Assembly (NCBI GenBank): GCA_049423065.1
Contig: JBMSQB010000024.1
Coordinates: 1 to 53,785, forward strand
Source: SYIM01 sp041182885
GTDB taxonomy: Bacteria; Pseudomonadota; Gammaproteobacteria; Burkholderiales; Burkholderiaceae_E
DNA: 53,785 nucleotides
Reading direction: 5' to 3'
How positions within the stretch are numbered: position 1 is the stretch's first letter; every line of letters starts with the position of its first letter. A model generated the notes under the pieces. That model saw only the letters and a program-made list of their open reading frames with translations, had not been told where the DNA came from and did not search any database. The translations under genes and the position numbers were made by a program. This document shows, piece after piece, positions 41,415 through 50,634 of the stretch.

Positions 41415-42014
41415 TCAGATCTCGACGGCACTGCCGCCAGTGCGGACCGGCTGGTCCGAGAATCGGCGTGCAATGAGGCCGAGCGAAAAAATGATCATCA
41501 GGCCTGCAGTCACCGGGATGGAATACGCAAAGATCGATAGCGGCAGCCCCAGCGAGATGGATTGCATGATGTCGAGCGTGCGGGCGTTGTTCCAACCCCA
41601 CCAGGTCACTGGCGCGAGGAGTGCGATCGTAAGCAGGTCGCAGAACACCAGCAGCCAGCGCTGCGCACGCTCCGGCAGCAGATCGAACACAGCGGTCATC
41701 GTGATGTGTTCATCGGTCCGCTGAACCGTGGCCGCCGCCCACAGCGTGGCCCACACCATGAACAGCCGCCCCGCCTCCTCGGTCCAGGGCAGGGTGACAT
41801 CATCAGGCAACACATAGCGCGCAAGCACCTGCACGGTGGAGGCCGCCAGCATGAGCAGCATCAGGAACACGGTGACCGAGTTCTCGAAGTTTCGCCAGAT
41901 GCGCGGCACCAGCGGCAACGTGGCGTAATCGGTACGAATGAGCCAGCCCAGCCAAAGCGCCATGGCCACGCAGACCCAGAACAGCACCTTGAGTTCGAAA
42001 GGGGTTGGAAACAT
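41415..42014 (-). CDS. dctQ: TRAP transporter small permease DctQ (second system)
   Basis: 199 aa with an extra N-terminal helix (LFWVCVAMALWLGWL) before the usual four; the small-subunit core is RYVLPDDVTLPWTEEAGRLFMVWATLW and RTDEHITMTAVFD. ATG at 42014 shares one base with the hydrolase stop (TGATG), so translation is coupled. Confidence 0.87.
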   Translation of the reverse strand: MFPTPFELKVLFWVCVAMALWLGWLIRTDYATLPLVPRIWRNFENSVTVFLMLLMLAASTVQVLARYVLPDDVTLPWTEEAGRLFMVWATLWAAATVQRTDEHITMTAVFDLLPERAQRWLLVFCDLLTIALLAPVTWWGWNNARTLDIMQSISLGLPLSIFAYSIPVTAGLMIIFSLGLIARRFSDQPVRTGGSAVEI

Positions 42015-42874
42015 CAGTTCGCGCTCCCGGTACCGGCGTGGGACCAGGAGCCCCAGCGGCCAGCATCCACCGCCGACAGGAATTCGGAGACCATCTGATT
42101 GAAGAGCATGGGCTCCTCCAGGTTCATGGCGTGTCCGCACATTGGAAGCATGGCCAGCCCCGCATGCGGCGCATGGTCACGGATGAAGCGACAGGCTTCG
42201 TGCGAGGGAAAATCCTGATCGCCCGTCATGACAAGCACAGGCAGTTCGAGCCGCCGCAACAGCTCGCCCAGCGCGGTGACGGGCAACCGGTCGGTCAGCG
42301 TGATCCGCATCAGTTTCTCGGCTGCAACTGGCGAGAGATCATGGAGCAGCGCAAGAAAATCTTCCCAGCCACGCGGGTCCTTGGTCTTGAAGATGGCGCG
42401 CTGCGGCGCCTCTTCAATGGCTGCAAACGCCTCGCGAGTGCCGCGCCTTGCGATATCGTCAGCCAGCGCCCGCGCGCCCGCCAGCCATCGGTCTCGATCC
42501 GTGGTGCCAGCCCCGGCGCCAATCACGACCAGACCCATCACGCGCGCGGGGTGTGCAATCGCGAAATTGAGCGCGACGTTGCCGCCGGTGGCCTGACCCA
42601 CCACGTGCGCACGCTCGATGCCCAGCGCGTCGAGGAGAGCGGTCAGGTCGTCGATGAGGTGACGGTGAAGCCAGCTCTGATCATCTGATGGCACGGATGA
42701 CGGCGGGTAGCCGCGGCCGTTGTACGCGATCGCCCGATAACGCCGTCCGAAATGGCGCAGCTGCGCCTCCCATGCTCGCGCATCGCTCGCGTATTCGTGG
42801 CAAAACACCACTGGCCGACCCGACCCCACGCTTTCATAGTGGAGCCGGATCCCGTTTGCATCGACGAAGGGCAT
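42014..42874 (-). CDS. Alpha/beta hydrolase-fold protein lacking the nucleophile serine
   Basis: 286 aa alpha/beta hydrolase fold: VVFCHEYASDARAWE at the oxyanion turn, YNGRGYPPSSVP, TGDQDFPS with the acid, and CGHAMNLEEP with the His. The nucleophile elbow, normally GxSxG, reads GQATGG, so Ala95 stands at the Ser position. Either the protein is not a hydrolase of the usual kind, or it uses another residue or water. It lies between the receptor gene (7 bp) and dctQ (1-bp overlap), so it should act on or sense the imported compound. Confidence 0.88.
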   Translation of the reverse strand: MPFVDANGIRLHYESVGSGRPVVFCHEYASDARAWEAQLRHFGRRYRAIAYNGRGYPPSSVPSDDQSWLHRHLIDDLTALLDALGIERAHVVGQATGGNVALNFAIAHPARVMGLVVIGAGAGTTDRDRWLAGARALADDIARRGTREAFAAIEEAPQRAIFKTKDPRGWEDFLALLHDLSPVAAEKLMRITLTDRLPVTALGELLRRLELPVLVMTGDQDFPSHEACRFIRDHAPHAGLAMLPMCGHAMNLEEPMLFNQMVSEFLSAVDAGRWGSWSHAGTGSAN

Positions 42875-42881
42875 GAGCCGG

Positions 42882-43868
42882 TCAGCGCTGGGCGTCGGCC
42901 ACTTCTTTCAGCAGATCGGCCCCCACCATGGTGGAGAAGAACTTGTGAACACCGGCCACCGCATTCTCGAACGGCGGACGGTCGGGGCGAATCAGCTTGA
43001 CGCCGTTCTTTTCCATGAGCGCGATCGCATCCTCGTTGGCCTTGGCCGCGCCGGCCCGCATGGTTTCGCCTGCCGCACGTGAAGCCCTGAGCACCACATC
43101 CTGATGCGCCGGCGACAGCGACTGGAATTTCTTCAGGTTCATCACGTAGACCGTGGCTGTGAAAATGTGATCGGTGATCGCAAGGCTCTTCGCGACCTCG
43201 AACAACTTGGAATCGGCCATGCCGTGATAGTTGGTGTCAACGCCGTCGATGGTGCGCTGCTGAAGCGCGGTGTACACCTCGGGCCATGCCATCGGAACCG
43301 GATTGCCGCCGAAAGCCTGCACGGTGCGCACATAGAGCGCGTTTTCAATCACGCGGATTTTCTTGCCCTTCATGTTGGCCGGCTGGTTGATGTCGGTGCC
43401 GTTCATGAGAAAGCCGCGGAAATCCCATACCCCCCAGGACAGGCCCTTGATGCCCTTCGCCTCGAGCGTACCGAGAATGCGCGTGCCGGTCGGGCCGGTG
43501 AGCACCTTCCAGGCCGAATCACGATCCTTCCAGATGTACGGCAACTCGGTGATGCTGAAGGTGGGTTCGATCGCAGCCACGATGCCCGACCCGTTCATGG
43601 CAATGTCCAGCGTGCCCAGGCGCACCTGCGAGAGCATTTCGAGTTCACCGCCCAGTTGCCCGTTGGGGAAAAGTTCGATTTCAATTTCGCCGTTGGAGAG
43701 CTGGCGTGCCGTATCGGCGAACGCCTTGCCTCCCTGGCCTGCGATGGCGGTCGCCGATGTGACATGCCCCAGGCGCAGCTTGACCTTGGCCTGCGCGTGG
43801 GCCTGAACCGAAAACGCACCGAGCGCGGCCGACAGCAGGCCGGCCATCAACCATCTGGTTTGACGCAT
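42882..43868 (-). CDS. dctP: TRAP transporter substrate-binding protein DctP (second system)
   Basis: 328 aa, signal peptide ending near QAHAQA (25). DctP core: LGHVTSATAIAGQGGKAFAD, LFPNGQLGGELEML, IRVIENALYVRTVQAFGGNPVPMAWPEVYTAL and QRTIDGVDTNY. ATG at 43868 is preceded by GGAGA. First gene of dctP-hydrolase-dctQ-dctM-epimerase. Confidence 0.93.
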   Translation of the reverse strand: MRQTRWLMAGLLSAALGAFSVQAHAQAKVKLRLGHVTSATAIAGQGGKAFADTARQLSNGEIEIELFPNGQLGGELEMLSQVRLGTLDIAMNGSGIVAAIEPTFSITELPYIWKDRDSAWKVLTGPTGTRILGTLEAKGIKGLSWGVWDFRGFLMNGTDINQPANMKGKKIRVIENALYVRTVQAFGGNPVPMAWPEVYTALQQRTIDGVDTNYHGMADSKLFEVAKSLAITDHIFTATVYVMNLKKFQSLSPAHQDVVLRASRAAGETMRAGAAKANEDAIALMEKNGVKLIRPDRPPFENAVAGVHKFFSTMVGADLLKEVADAQR

Positions 43869-43992
43869 GAAATTCTCCGGTAGGAATCGTTGTGAATCGA
43901 CTTGAAGACCGACCGTCGGCCGGTTCAGGTTGGCCACGGTACGCGACGATCTTTTGGCGCGTCAAGCGGCGGGGTGAATTTCTGCTTGCGTG

Positions 43993-44044
43993 CCATACCG
44001 ATCGCTGGCCCCTGCGTGTACAGGGCTTGGCGTTTGAAGTATGG
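43993..44044. promoter_or_regulatory. Nested inverted repeats between dctP and the amidase gene
   Basis: The 207-bp divergent gap holds CCATAC (43993-43998) with its inverse GTATGG (44039-44044), and inside them CCCTG-CGTGTA-CAGGG (44010-44025). The nested symmetry centred near 44018 suggests an operator for a dimeric or tetrameric regulator that controls both directions, but no regulator gene is adjacent. I see no clear promoter elements. Confidence 0.4.
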
Positions 44045-44075
44045 TTCCCGTCTGCACCCGAACTGAAAACTTCCC

Positions 44076-45359
44076 ATGACACGCGAACCGCATCGCCTGA
44101 CCGCCATCGAAGCAGCGGCCCAGATTGCCGCTGGCAATCTGAGCGCTGAATCCCTGGTGCGAAGCTGTCTTGAACGCATCCAGCACCGTGACCCCCTGGT
44201 TCACGCGTGGGTCCATCTCGACCCCGAGGCCGCAATCGCAAGCGCAAGGCGCGCCGATGCCTCACCTCGTGCCGGTCTGCTGCACGGTATCCCGATCGGG
44301 TTCAAGGACGTGATCGATACCGCCGATCAGCCCACTGCGTACGGATCACGCATCTACGCCGGCCATCGCCCGGTTGCAGACGCAGCCTGCGTGGCGCTCA
44401 GTCGTGAGGCCGGTGCGCTGGTGCTGGGCAAGACCGCCTCCACCGAATTCGCCTACCGGCATCCCAGTGCCTGCACCAATCCGCACAATGCGTCGCACTC
44501 GCCTGGCGGCTCGTCGTCGGGTTCCGCTGCCGCGGTGGCCGACTTCATGGTGCCGCTTGCGGTCGGCACCCAAACCAGCGGTTCGGTCATCCGCCCGGCT
44601 GCTTACTGCGGCGTGCATGCCATCAAGCCGGGCTACGGCGAGCTCAGCTTCTCGGGGGTTCGGCATCTCTCCGAAAGCCTGGACACGCTGGGCTGCATGG
44701 GGCGAAGCATCGAAGATCTTTCGCTCTTTCTGGCGGCGCTGCAGATGCGCGAATACCGGGCGGTGGGCAATGGCCTCACGCGCGCGCCGCGGCTTGCCAT
44801 CTACCGAAGCGACCTCTGGGACGATGCCCGCCCCGATGCCCGCAAGCAATTCGATGAAGTCATCGAGCGGCTTGGTCGGGCAGGCGCCGAGCTCACCGAA
44901 GTGGCCAACCCCGGACTTGACCGGAAGTGGCTGGACGCCTGCTGGACGGTCACCAAATTCGAGGCGGGTCGGGTGCTGGTGCATGACTACCGAAGTCATC
45001 GCGACGGCATGTCGGCCGCCGCGCAGGCGCTGGTCCAAGACGCACAGGGCATCGATCTTCCCGCCTATCACGCAGCCGGCGCCGAGCTCGAGCGCGGCCG
45101 CAATCACCTGCTCGCCCAACTCGCACCGTATGACGCCACGCTCACCCTGTCCGCGGTTGGCGAGGCGCCACTCGGCCTTCACGACACCGGGCCTGTGCTG
45201 TTCAACTATCTCTGGACCCTTGCCTGGACGCCGGCACTCAATCTGCCGGTCATGAAAGGCGATTCGGGCCTGCCGATCGGCCTGCAGGTCATTGGTCCGC
45301 GGCGCGGCGAACAAGCGCTGCTCGCCACCGGCCGCTGGATCGAGCGACAACTCGCCTGA
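44076..45359 (+). CDS. Amidase signature family protein
   Basis: 427 aa. Catalytic Lys in IGFKDVIDT near 78, Ser cluster PGGSSSGSAAA and nucleophile Ser in TQTSGSVIRPAAYCG. It is clearly related to the amidase at 28571 but with many differences. It is followed after 11 bp by a TauD-type oxygenase gene. It may free a carboxylate from an amide taken up by the divergent TRAP system. Confidence 0.9.
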   Translation: MTREPHRLTAIEAAAQIAAGNLSAESLVRSCLERIQHRDPLVHAWVHLDPEAAIASARRADASPRAGLLHGIPIGFKDVIDTADQPTAYGSRIYAGHRPVADAACVALSREAGALVLGKTASTEFAYRHPSACTNPHNASHSPGGSSSGSAAAVADFMVPLAVGTQTSGSVIRPAAYCGVHAIKPGYGELSFSGVRHLSESLDTLGCMGRSIEDLSLFLAALQMREYRAVGNGLTRAPRLAIYRSDLWDDARPDARKQFDEVIERLGRAGAELTEVANPGLDRKWLDACWTVTKFEAGRVLVHDYRSHRDGMSAAAQALVQDAQGIDLPAYHAAGAELERGRNHLLAQLAPYDATLTLSAVGEAPLGLHDTGPVLFNYLWTLAWTPALNLPVMKGDSGLPIGLQVIGPRRGEQALLATGRWIERQLA

Positions 45360-45370
45360 GGAAATCCGCC

Positions 45371-46360
45371 ATGAATGATATGAGCCGCCCCACCTCGCCC
45401 GCCATGCATCAGCAGCCCATCCCCAAGCCCTATGCCTGGCGGCGGGACGATGTGAGTGAAAGCGACTGGCGCGTATCGGTTCCCGAGCGTGCGCTCGCGG
45501 AAATCGACGAGGTGATCGCGATTCTTCGCACCAATCCCATGGATATCCGTGCGCTTTGCCTGGACGACTATCCGCTTGATGCCTGCCGAGCGCTCATGAG
45601 CGAGGTTCGACAGCGACTCGATCATGGCGTGGGCATGGCGGTGCTCGACCGGCTGCCGGTGGAGCGGCATGACAAGGAATCGCTCACCGCCATTTACTGG
45701 ATGCTGTCCTCGATGATCTCGAGGCCGGTGGCGCAGTCCTACGACGGCCGGCTGCTCTATGACGTCCGCGACACCGGCAAGAAAACCGACACGCGGGTGC
45801 GCGCCGACCTCACCAACCAGGAAATCTCCTGGCACAGCGATTACGGATTCAACTATCCGCCACCGTATCTGGGGTTGCTTGTGCTGCGCACCGCGCAATC
45901 GGGCGGGATCAGCAAAGCGGCCAGCATGATGACCGTGCACAACGAGCTGCTCGAAAAGCGCCCGGAACTTCTTCGCCGGCTCTACGAACCTTTTCACTGG
46001 AACCGCCAGGGCGAGCATCCAGAGGGCGATCCGCTCACCAACCTGCACCCGATTTTCGAGCTTCGTGGCGAGCAGGTGTGCTCACGCTTCAATCCGGCGC
46101 TGGTGCCCAAGGGCTATGAGCTGGTGGGTCTGCAGCCCGATGCACTGGGCCTGGAGGCGCTGCGCGAGGCCGCCCGCATCATGTCAGCGGAACAGAACCA
46201 CATCACCTTCGTGCTGAACGCGGGCGAGATCCAGTATGTGAACAATTTTCGCCTGGCGCATTTGCGAACCGATTACCACGACTACGACGAACCTGACCGC
46301 AAGCGCCATCTGGTGCGCATCTTCCTGCGTGACTTCGGTCGGCGCTCCTACATGGGCTAG
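45371..46360 (+). CDS. TauD/TfdA-type 2-oxoglutarate-dependent oxygenase
   Basis: 329 aa. Iron triad His155-x-Asp157 (WHSDYG) and His297 (FRLAHLRT), with Arg316 region (RKRHLVRIFLR) for 2-oxoglutarate. The C-terminal layout is that of gamma-butyrobetaine hydroxylase and TauD relatives, which hydroxylate or cleave small acids and sulfonates. It forms a two-gene unit with the amidase. Substrate unknown. Confidence 0.87.
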   Translation: MNDMSRPTSPAMHQQPIPKPYAWRRDDVSESDWRVSVPERALAEIDEVIAILRTNPMDIRALCLDDYPLDACRALMSEVRQRLDHGVGMAVLDRLPVERHDKESLTAIYWMLSSMISRPVAQSYDGRLLYDVRDTGKKTDTRVRADLTNQEISWHSDYGFNYPPPYLGLLVLRTAQSGGISKAASMMTVHNELLEKRPELLRRLYEPFHWNRQGEHPEGDPLTNLHPIFELRGEQVCSRFNPALVPKGYELVGLQPDALGLEALREAARIMSAEQNHITFVLNAGEIQYVNNFRLAHLRTDYHDYDEPDRKRHLVRIFLRDFGRRSYMG

Positions 46361-46377
46361 CCCGTGCATCGTTGCTC

Positions 46378-49080
46378 ATGACCACGCCGCGCGAGACGGC
46401 CGCGGTGGCCTCGACAAGCTCGCACACGCCGATGATGCAGCAGTTTCTGCGCATCAAGGCCGAGTATCCGGAGATGCTGCTCTTCTACCGGATGGGCGAC
46501 TTTTACGAACTCTTCTATGACGACGCCGACAAGGCGGCGCGCCTCCTGGGCATCACGCTCACCCGACGCGGGGTGTCGGCGGGCGAACCGATCCCGATGG
46601 CGGGGGTGCCGGTTCACGCGGTCGAGCAGTATCTCGCGCGGCTGATCCGGATCGGCGAGTCGGTGGCGGTATGCGAGCAGATCGGCGATCCGGCGCTCGC
46701 GAAGGGCCCGGTGGAGCGCAAGGTGGTGCGCATCGTCACACCCGGCACGATCACCGACGCGCAACTGTTGCCCGAGCGCGAAGACCGGGTGCTGCTGGCA
46801 CTCAATCCGGGTCCGCGCGCGGACAGCCGCTGCGGAATCGCCTGGATGGTGGTGGCGAGCGGCGAGTTCTGGCTGGCCGAGGTCGAGGCCGAAGCGCTCG
46901 CCCAGGAACTCGACCGGCTGCGCGCCGCCGAGGTGGTCGTGGCCGACGGCCGAACCCTCGCGCCCGCCCTGCTCTCGCTGATCGGCGCAGCCCCCGTGGC
47001 GCGCTCGCCCGACTGGCATTTCGAGCCCGAGCGCGCCGAGCGGACACTCACCGAGGCCTTCGGAGTCCGTGATCTGGCGGGTTTCGGCGTGAGCGACCAG
47101 CCGCTTGCGGTGGGGGCAGCCGGCGCCCTGTACCAGTACGTGGCACGCACACAGGGCCAGGCGCTGCCTCACCTGCAGGGCTTGCGTGTTCATCAGGGTG
47201 GCGAGTTCGTCGAACTCGATCCGGTGGCGCGCCGCAATCTGGAACTGGTCGACACACTGCGTGGCGATGATGGTCCCTGCCTGATTCGAATCGTGGACCG
47301 CTGTGCGACCGCTGCAGGCGGACGACTCCTGCGCCGCTGGCTGCAGCAACCGCTGCGTGATCCCCATCAGGCAGCGGCCCGTCATGATCAGGTCGAGGCC
47401 ACGGCGGCAATGCGTCTCGCGCTTCAGGATCAACTCGCCCGCCTCCCGGATCTCGAGCGCGTTGCCACCCGGATCGCGCTGGGCAGCGTGCGCCCACGCG
47501 AACTGGCGGCGCTGCGTGATGCAGCGCCAGCGATTGCCGCCGTGCGGGAACTGCTTGCCGGTGCCCAGCAGAACCGGTTCGACGATCTGCTGACCCGACT
47601 CTCGCTACCCGACACCGCCTGGCAACCCATCGCTCGCGCGCTTCTCGATGAACCGGCCGCGCTCGCCCGCGAGGGCGGCGTGATCCGCGATGGCTTCGAT
47701 GCCGAGCTCGACGAACTGCGGGCAATCGACCGCGATTGCGACAGTTTTCTTGCCCAGATGGAACTCGCCGAGCGGGAGCGAACCGGGATCGCCAATCTGC
47801 GCGTGGGCTACAACAATGTTCATGGCTTCTTCATTGAAGTCACCCACGGTCAATCGGAAAAAGTGCCGATCGATTATCGCCGACGACAAACCCTCAAGAA
47901 CGCCGAGCGCTACATCACGCCCGAGCTCAAGGCGTTTGAGGACAAGGCGCTGTCGGCGCGCGACCGGGCGCTTGCCCGAGAGCGTCTGCTCTATGAACAG
48001 CTGGTGGGACAGTTGAGCGCATCGGTCTCCGCCTGGCAGCAGGCCGGACGCGCCATTGCCGAAATTGACGTGCTGGCCAATTTTGCCGAGCGTGCCGCCA
48101 CGCTTCGATGGACCCGTCCGCGGTTCGTACGCACGCCAGGCATTGAAATCCGCGCGGGGCGACATCCGGTCGTCGAAGACGGCGTCGAGACCTATGTTCC
48201 CAACGACTGCGTCATGCGCGAGAACCGCCGCATGCTGCTCATCACGGGTCCGAACATGGGCGGTAAATCGACGTACATGCGTTCGGTCGCCCTGATCGCA
48301 GTGCTCGCATGCTGCGGCAGCTTCGTGCCGGCCGATTTCTGTGAGCTGGGACCGATCGATCGGATTTTCACCCGTATCGGCGCCTCCGACGACCTGGCCG
48401 GTGGCCGCTCGACCTTCATGGTCGAGATGACCGAGGCGGCGGCAATTCTGCATGCAGCGACCGAACACTCGCTCGTGCTGATGGATGAAATCGGGCGCGG
48501 CACCTCGACCTTCGACGGGCTGTCGCTTGCGCATGCGATCGCCTCGAGGCTGCTGTCACAAAATCGCAGCTTCACGCTGTTTGCCACCCACTACTTCGAG
48601 CTCACGGAGCTCGCTGCCACGCACCCGGGCGCAGTGAACCTGCATCTGTCGGCTGCCGAGCATCGCGGCGGTATCGTGTTTCTCCACGAGGTTCGCGACG
48701 GCCCGGCGAGCCGCAGCTACGGCTTGCAGGTGGCGCGACTCGCGGGCGTACCGCCGCCGGTCATCCGCACCGCTGGCAACCTGCTCGCCAAACTCGAGGC
48801 CCGTGCACGCGACAACCAGCAGCAGTTCGACCTGTTTGCAGCCGAGCCCGACCCGGCTGGTGAGGCCTACCGTCGCGAGGCGGCAACCGCCGACCCGCTG
48901 CATGATCACGGTCAGCCTCCGGGGAACGCCACAATCGCGGCCCATCACGAAGACCCGGCGCGAGTCGCACAGGCGCTTGCGCTCTGCGAGCAGTTGCTCG
49001 AGATCGACCCCGACGCACTCACCCCCAGAGAGGCGCTTGCGCAGCTTTACGCCCTGCGGGCGCAGCTCGCGCGCGAGTGA
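46378..49080 (+). CDS. mutS: DNA mismatch repair protein MutS
   Basis: 900 aa. Mismatch-reading Phe42-x-Glu44 in MGDFYELF, connector and lever domains, then the ATPase with Walker A GPNMGGKS (624-631) and Walker B LVLMDEIGRG (Asp703, Glu704). The C-terminus keeps the EIDPDALTPREAL motif of the tetramerisation/beta-clamp region, with a low-complexity insert of about 40 residues before it. ATG at 46378 was preferred to the TTG two codons upstream. Confidence 0.97.
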   Translation: MTTPRETAAVASTSSHTPMMQQFLRIKAEYPEMLLFYRMGDFYELFYDDADKAARLLGITLTRRGVSAGEPIPMAGVPVHAVEQYLARLIRIGESVAVCEQIGDPALAKGPVERKVVRIVTPGTITDAQLLPEREDRVLLALNPGPRADSRCGIAWMVVASGEFWLAEVEAEALAQELDRLRAAEVVVADGRTLAPALLSLIGAAPVARSPDWHFEPERAERTLTEAFGVRDLAGFGVSDQPLAVGAAGALYQYVARTQGQALPHLQGLRVHQGGEFVELDPVARRNLELVDTLRGDDGPCLIRIVDRCATAAGGRLLRRWLQQPLRDPHQAAARHDQVEATAAMRLALQDQLARLPDLERVATRIALGSVRPRELAALRDAAPAIAAVRELLAGAQQNRFDDLLTRLSLPDTAWQPIARALLDEPAALAREGGVIRDGFDAELDELRAIDRDCDSFLAQMELAERERTGIANLRVGYNNVHGFFIEVTHGQSEKVPIDYRRRQTLKNAERYITPELKAFEDKALSARDRALARERLLYEQLVGQLSASVSAWQQAGRAIAEIDVLANFAERAATLRWTRPRFVRTPGIEIRAGRHPVVEDGVETYVPNDCVMRENRRMLLITGPNMGGKSTYMRSVALIAVLACCGSFVPADFCELGPIDRIFTRIGASDDLAGGRSTFMVEMTEAAAILHAATEHSLVLMDEIGRGTSTFDGLSLAHAIASRLLSQNRSFTLFATHYFELTELAATHPGAVNLHLSAAEHRGGIVFLHEVRDGPASRSYGLQVARLAGVPPPVIRTAGNLLAKLEARARDNQQQFDLFAAEPDPAGEAYRREAATADPLHDHGQPPGNATIAAHHEDPARVAQALALCEQLLEIDPDALTPREALAQLYALRAQLARE

Positions 49081-49132
49081 GGAGCGAGTGAGCTCGCGCG
49101 CGACTGACCGGGCGGCCGAGCCCAGCACCAGC

Positions 49133-50239
49133 ATGACCGCAACCGTCTCGCCGCGCCGCCGCCGGCTGCTCACCGCAGGTCTGTCGGCCGCGGCATGGCC
49201 GGTGGTCAGCCGGGGGCTGGCTGGAAGCGCGGCTGCCTCCGGTGCCTTCGCTGCTTTCGCTGCCTCCGGCGCCTTCGCTGCCTCCGGCTCGCCCAGCGCC
49301 GCCGGCCCGCCTGGCGCCCGCACCAGCTTCGCCCTGATCGGCGACCTTCCCTACTGGCGCTTCGAGCTCGCCAATGTGCCTGCGCTGCTGGGCGAGATGG
49401 CCGAGCAATGCGCCTTCGGCATCCATGTGGGCGACCTGAAAGGCGGCTCTGAACCCTGTTCCGATGAACTGCTCGAGTCCCGGCTGACGCTCTTCGGGCA
49501 AAGCCGCATTCCGCTCGTCTACACCCCGGGCGACAACGAATGGACCGACTGCTGGCGCCCGGCGGCAGGCGACCACGACCCCGCCGAGCGCTTGGCCTGG
49601 CTGCGTCGCCGCGTGTTTCTGCGCGAGTCTCCCTGGCTTGGCCCCCCGGACCGCGCGATCTGGCAGCAGCTTGCCAGCCCAGCCGCCGAACCGCTGCTTG
49701 CGAACGGTCCGGTACGACAGTCTGAGGTCGAGGGCGGTCCCCCTGAAAATCTCATGTGGACAGCAGGCGGCGTGCTCTTTCTCACCCTGAACCTCCCGGG
49801 ATCGGATAACGGCAGACGGTCCCCGCTTGATGATGCTGACCGACTCGAGCGCGATACGCACAACCGGCGCTGGCTCGATCAGGCACGCCAGCGCGCCGAG
49901 CGGGCCAACCTGCCCGCCATCGCCCTGGCCATCCATGCCAATCCCGGGTTCGGCCGCGGCATCGATCCGTCCCGGGTTCTGGGCGACGATGGTTACGCCA
50001 CCTTTCGCCATGATCTCGCGCAACTCAACGCCCGCTTTGCCGGCCATGTTCTGGTGATGCACGGTGATACCCATCGCTTCCGGGTGGACCGGATTCTTCC
50101 CCGACTTACTCGAGTGGAATGTTTTGGCAGTCCGTTCACCGGGTCCTGGGTGAGGATAGAGGTAACCCCCCAACGGCCCATGCCCTTCGAGATCTCGGTG
50201 CGGGCAGCCGCACCGCCGCGCGAGGAAATCACGCCCTGA
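49133..50239 (+). CDS. Exported calcineurin-like metallophosphoesterase
   Basis: 368 aa. The N-terminus SPRRRRLLTAGLSAAAWPVV looks like a twin-arginine signal, followed by an Ala/Gly/Ser-rich stretch with an internal repeat (ASGAFAAFAASGAFAASG). Then the phosphoesterase pattern: LIGDLPYWR, IHVGDLKGG, TPGDNEWTDC, HANPG and MHGDTHRF. Likely periplasmic. ATG at 49133 is taken; a GTG at 49088 with GGAG near the mutS stop is an alternative that would add 15 residues. Confidence 0.83.
   Translation: MTATVSPRRRRLLTAGLSAAAWPVVSRGLAGSAAASGAFAAFAASGAFAASGSPSAAGPPGARTSFALIGDLPYWRFELANVPALLGEMAEQCAFGIHVGDLKGGSEPCSDELLESRLTLFGQSRIPLVYTPGDNEWTDCWRPAAGDHDPAERLAWLRRRVFLRESPWLGPPDRAIWQQLASPAAEPLLANGPVRQSEVEGGPPENLMWTAGGVLFLTLNLPGSDNGRRSPLDDADRLERDTHNRRWLDQARQRAERANLPAIALAIHANPGFGRGIDPSRVLGDDGYATFRHDLAQLNARFAGHVLVMHGDTHRFRVDRILPRLTRVECFGSPFTGSWVRIEVTPQRPMPFEISVRAAAPPREEITP
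49234..49290 (+). repeat. Short imperfect tandem repeat inside the phosphoesterase gene
   Basis: GCCTCCGG.GCCTTCGCTGC recurs with small changes, coding for ASGAFA units just after the signal peptide. It is likely a slippage-prone linker. Confidence 0.5.
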
Positions 50240-50245
50240 CCCGAT

Positions 50246-50275
50246 TTGCCTCGGATCCCCGTCCCACGCTACAAT
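50246..50275 (+). promoter_or_regulatory. Candidate promoter of rpmE2
   Basis: TTGCCT (50246-50251) and TACAAT (50270-50275) separated by 18 bp; transcription would begin about 45 bp before the L31 start codon. The -10 differs from consensus at one base. Confidence 0.5.
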
Positions 50276-50325
50276 TTACGGTTTCGCGCTTTCCAGACTA
50301 AGCCAATTCCTGTAGAGATTTTCCA

Positions 50326-50586
50326 ATGAAAGACGGCATTCATCCCGACTACCGAGACGTCGTGTTCCTCGACATGGCCAGCGGCTTCAAGTTCATCACC
50401 CGCTCCACGATCAACACGCGCGAGTCCATCAAGATGGACGACGGCAAGGAATACCCCCTTTTCAAGCTTGACGTGACCTCCGAGTCACATCCCTTCTACA
50501 CCGGGGCCCAGCAGCGCATCATCGAGACCGGCCGGGTGGAGAAGTTCCGTCAGAAATTTGCCCGCAGCAGCGCCAAGCCCTCCTGA
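50326..50586 (+). CDS. rpmE2: 50S ribosomal protein L31 type B
   Basis: 86 aa: MKDGIHPDYRDVVF.D, FKFITRST and LDVTSESHPFYTG, the pattern of the zinc-free form; none of the four Cys of type A L31 is present. It bridges the ribosomal subunits. In many bacteria the zinc-free form is induced under zinc shortage, though in several Burkholderiales it is the only L31. No Zur box was recognised. Confidence 0.96.
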   Translation: MKDGIHPDYRDVVFLDMASGFKFITRSTINTRESIKMDDGKEYPLFKLDVTSESHPFYTGAQQRIIETGRVEKFRQKFARSSAKPS

Positions 50587-50590
50587 TCTT

Positions 50591-50609
50591 CAGGCAGGTT
50601 CACGCCTGC
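50591..50609 (+). terminator. Weak hairpin after rpmE2
   Basis: GCAGG-TTCACG-CCTGC (50594-50609), or in another register CAGGC...GCCTG, lies 5-20 bp after the L31 stop codon. There is no T-run, so termination is uncertain. Confidence 0.3.
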
Positions 50610-50634
50610 TCGGCGGGGCGCGAGGCGTCATTGC

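Noticed and set aside
49019..50173. 384-codon minus-strand frame over the phosphoesterase gene
   Set aside because: Gly/Ala/Glu-rich mirror of the real gene with no domain pattern.
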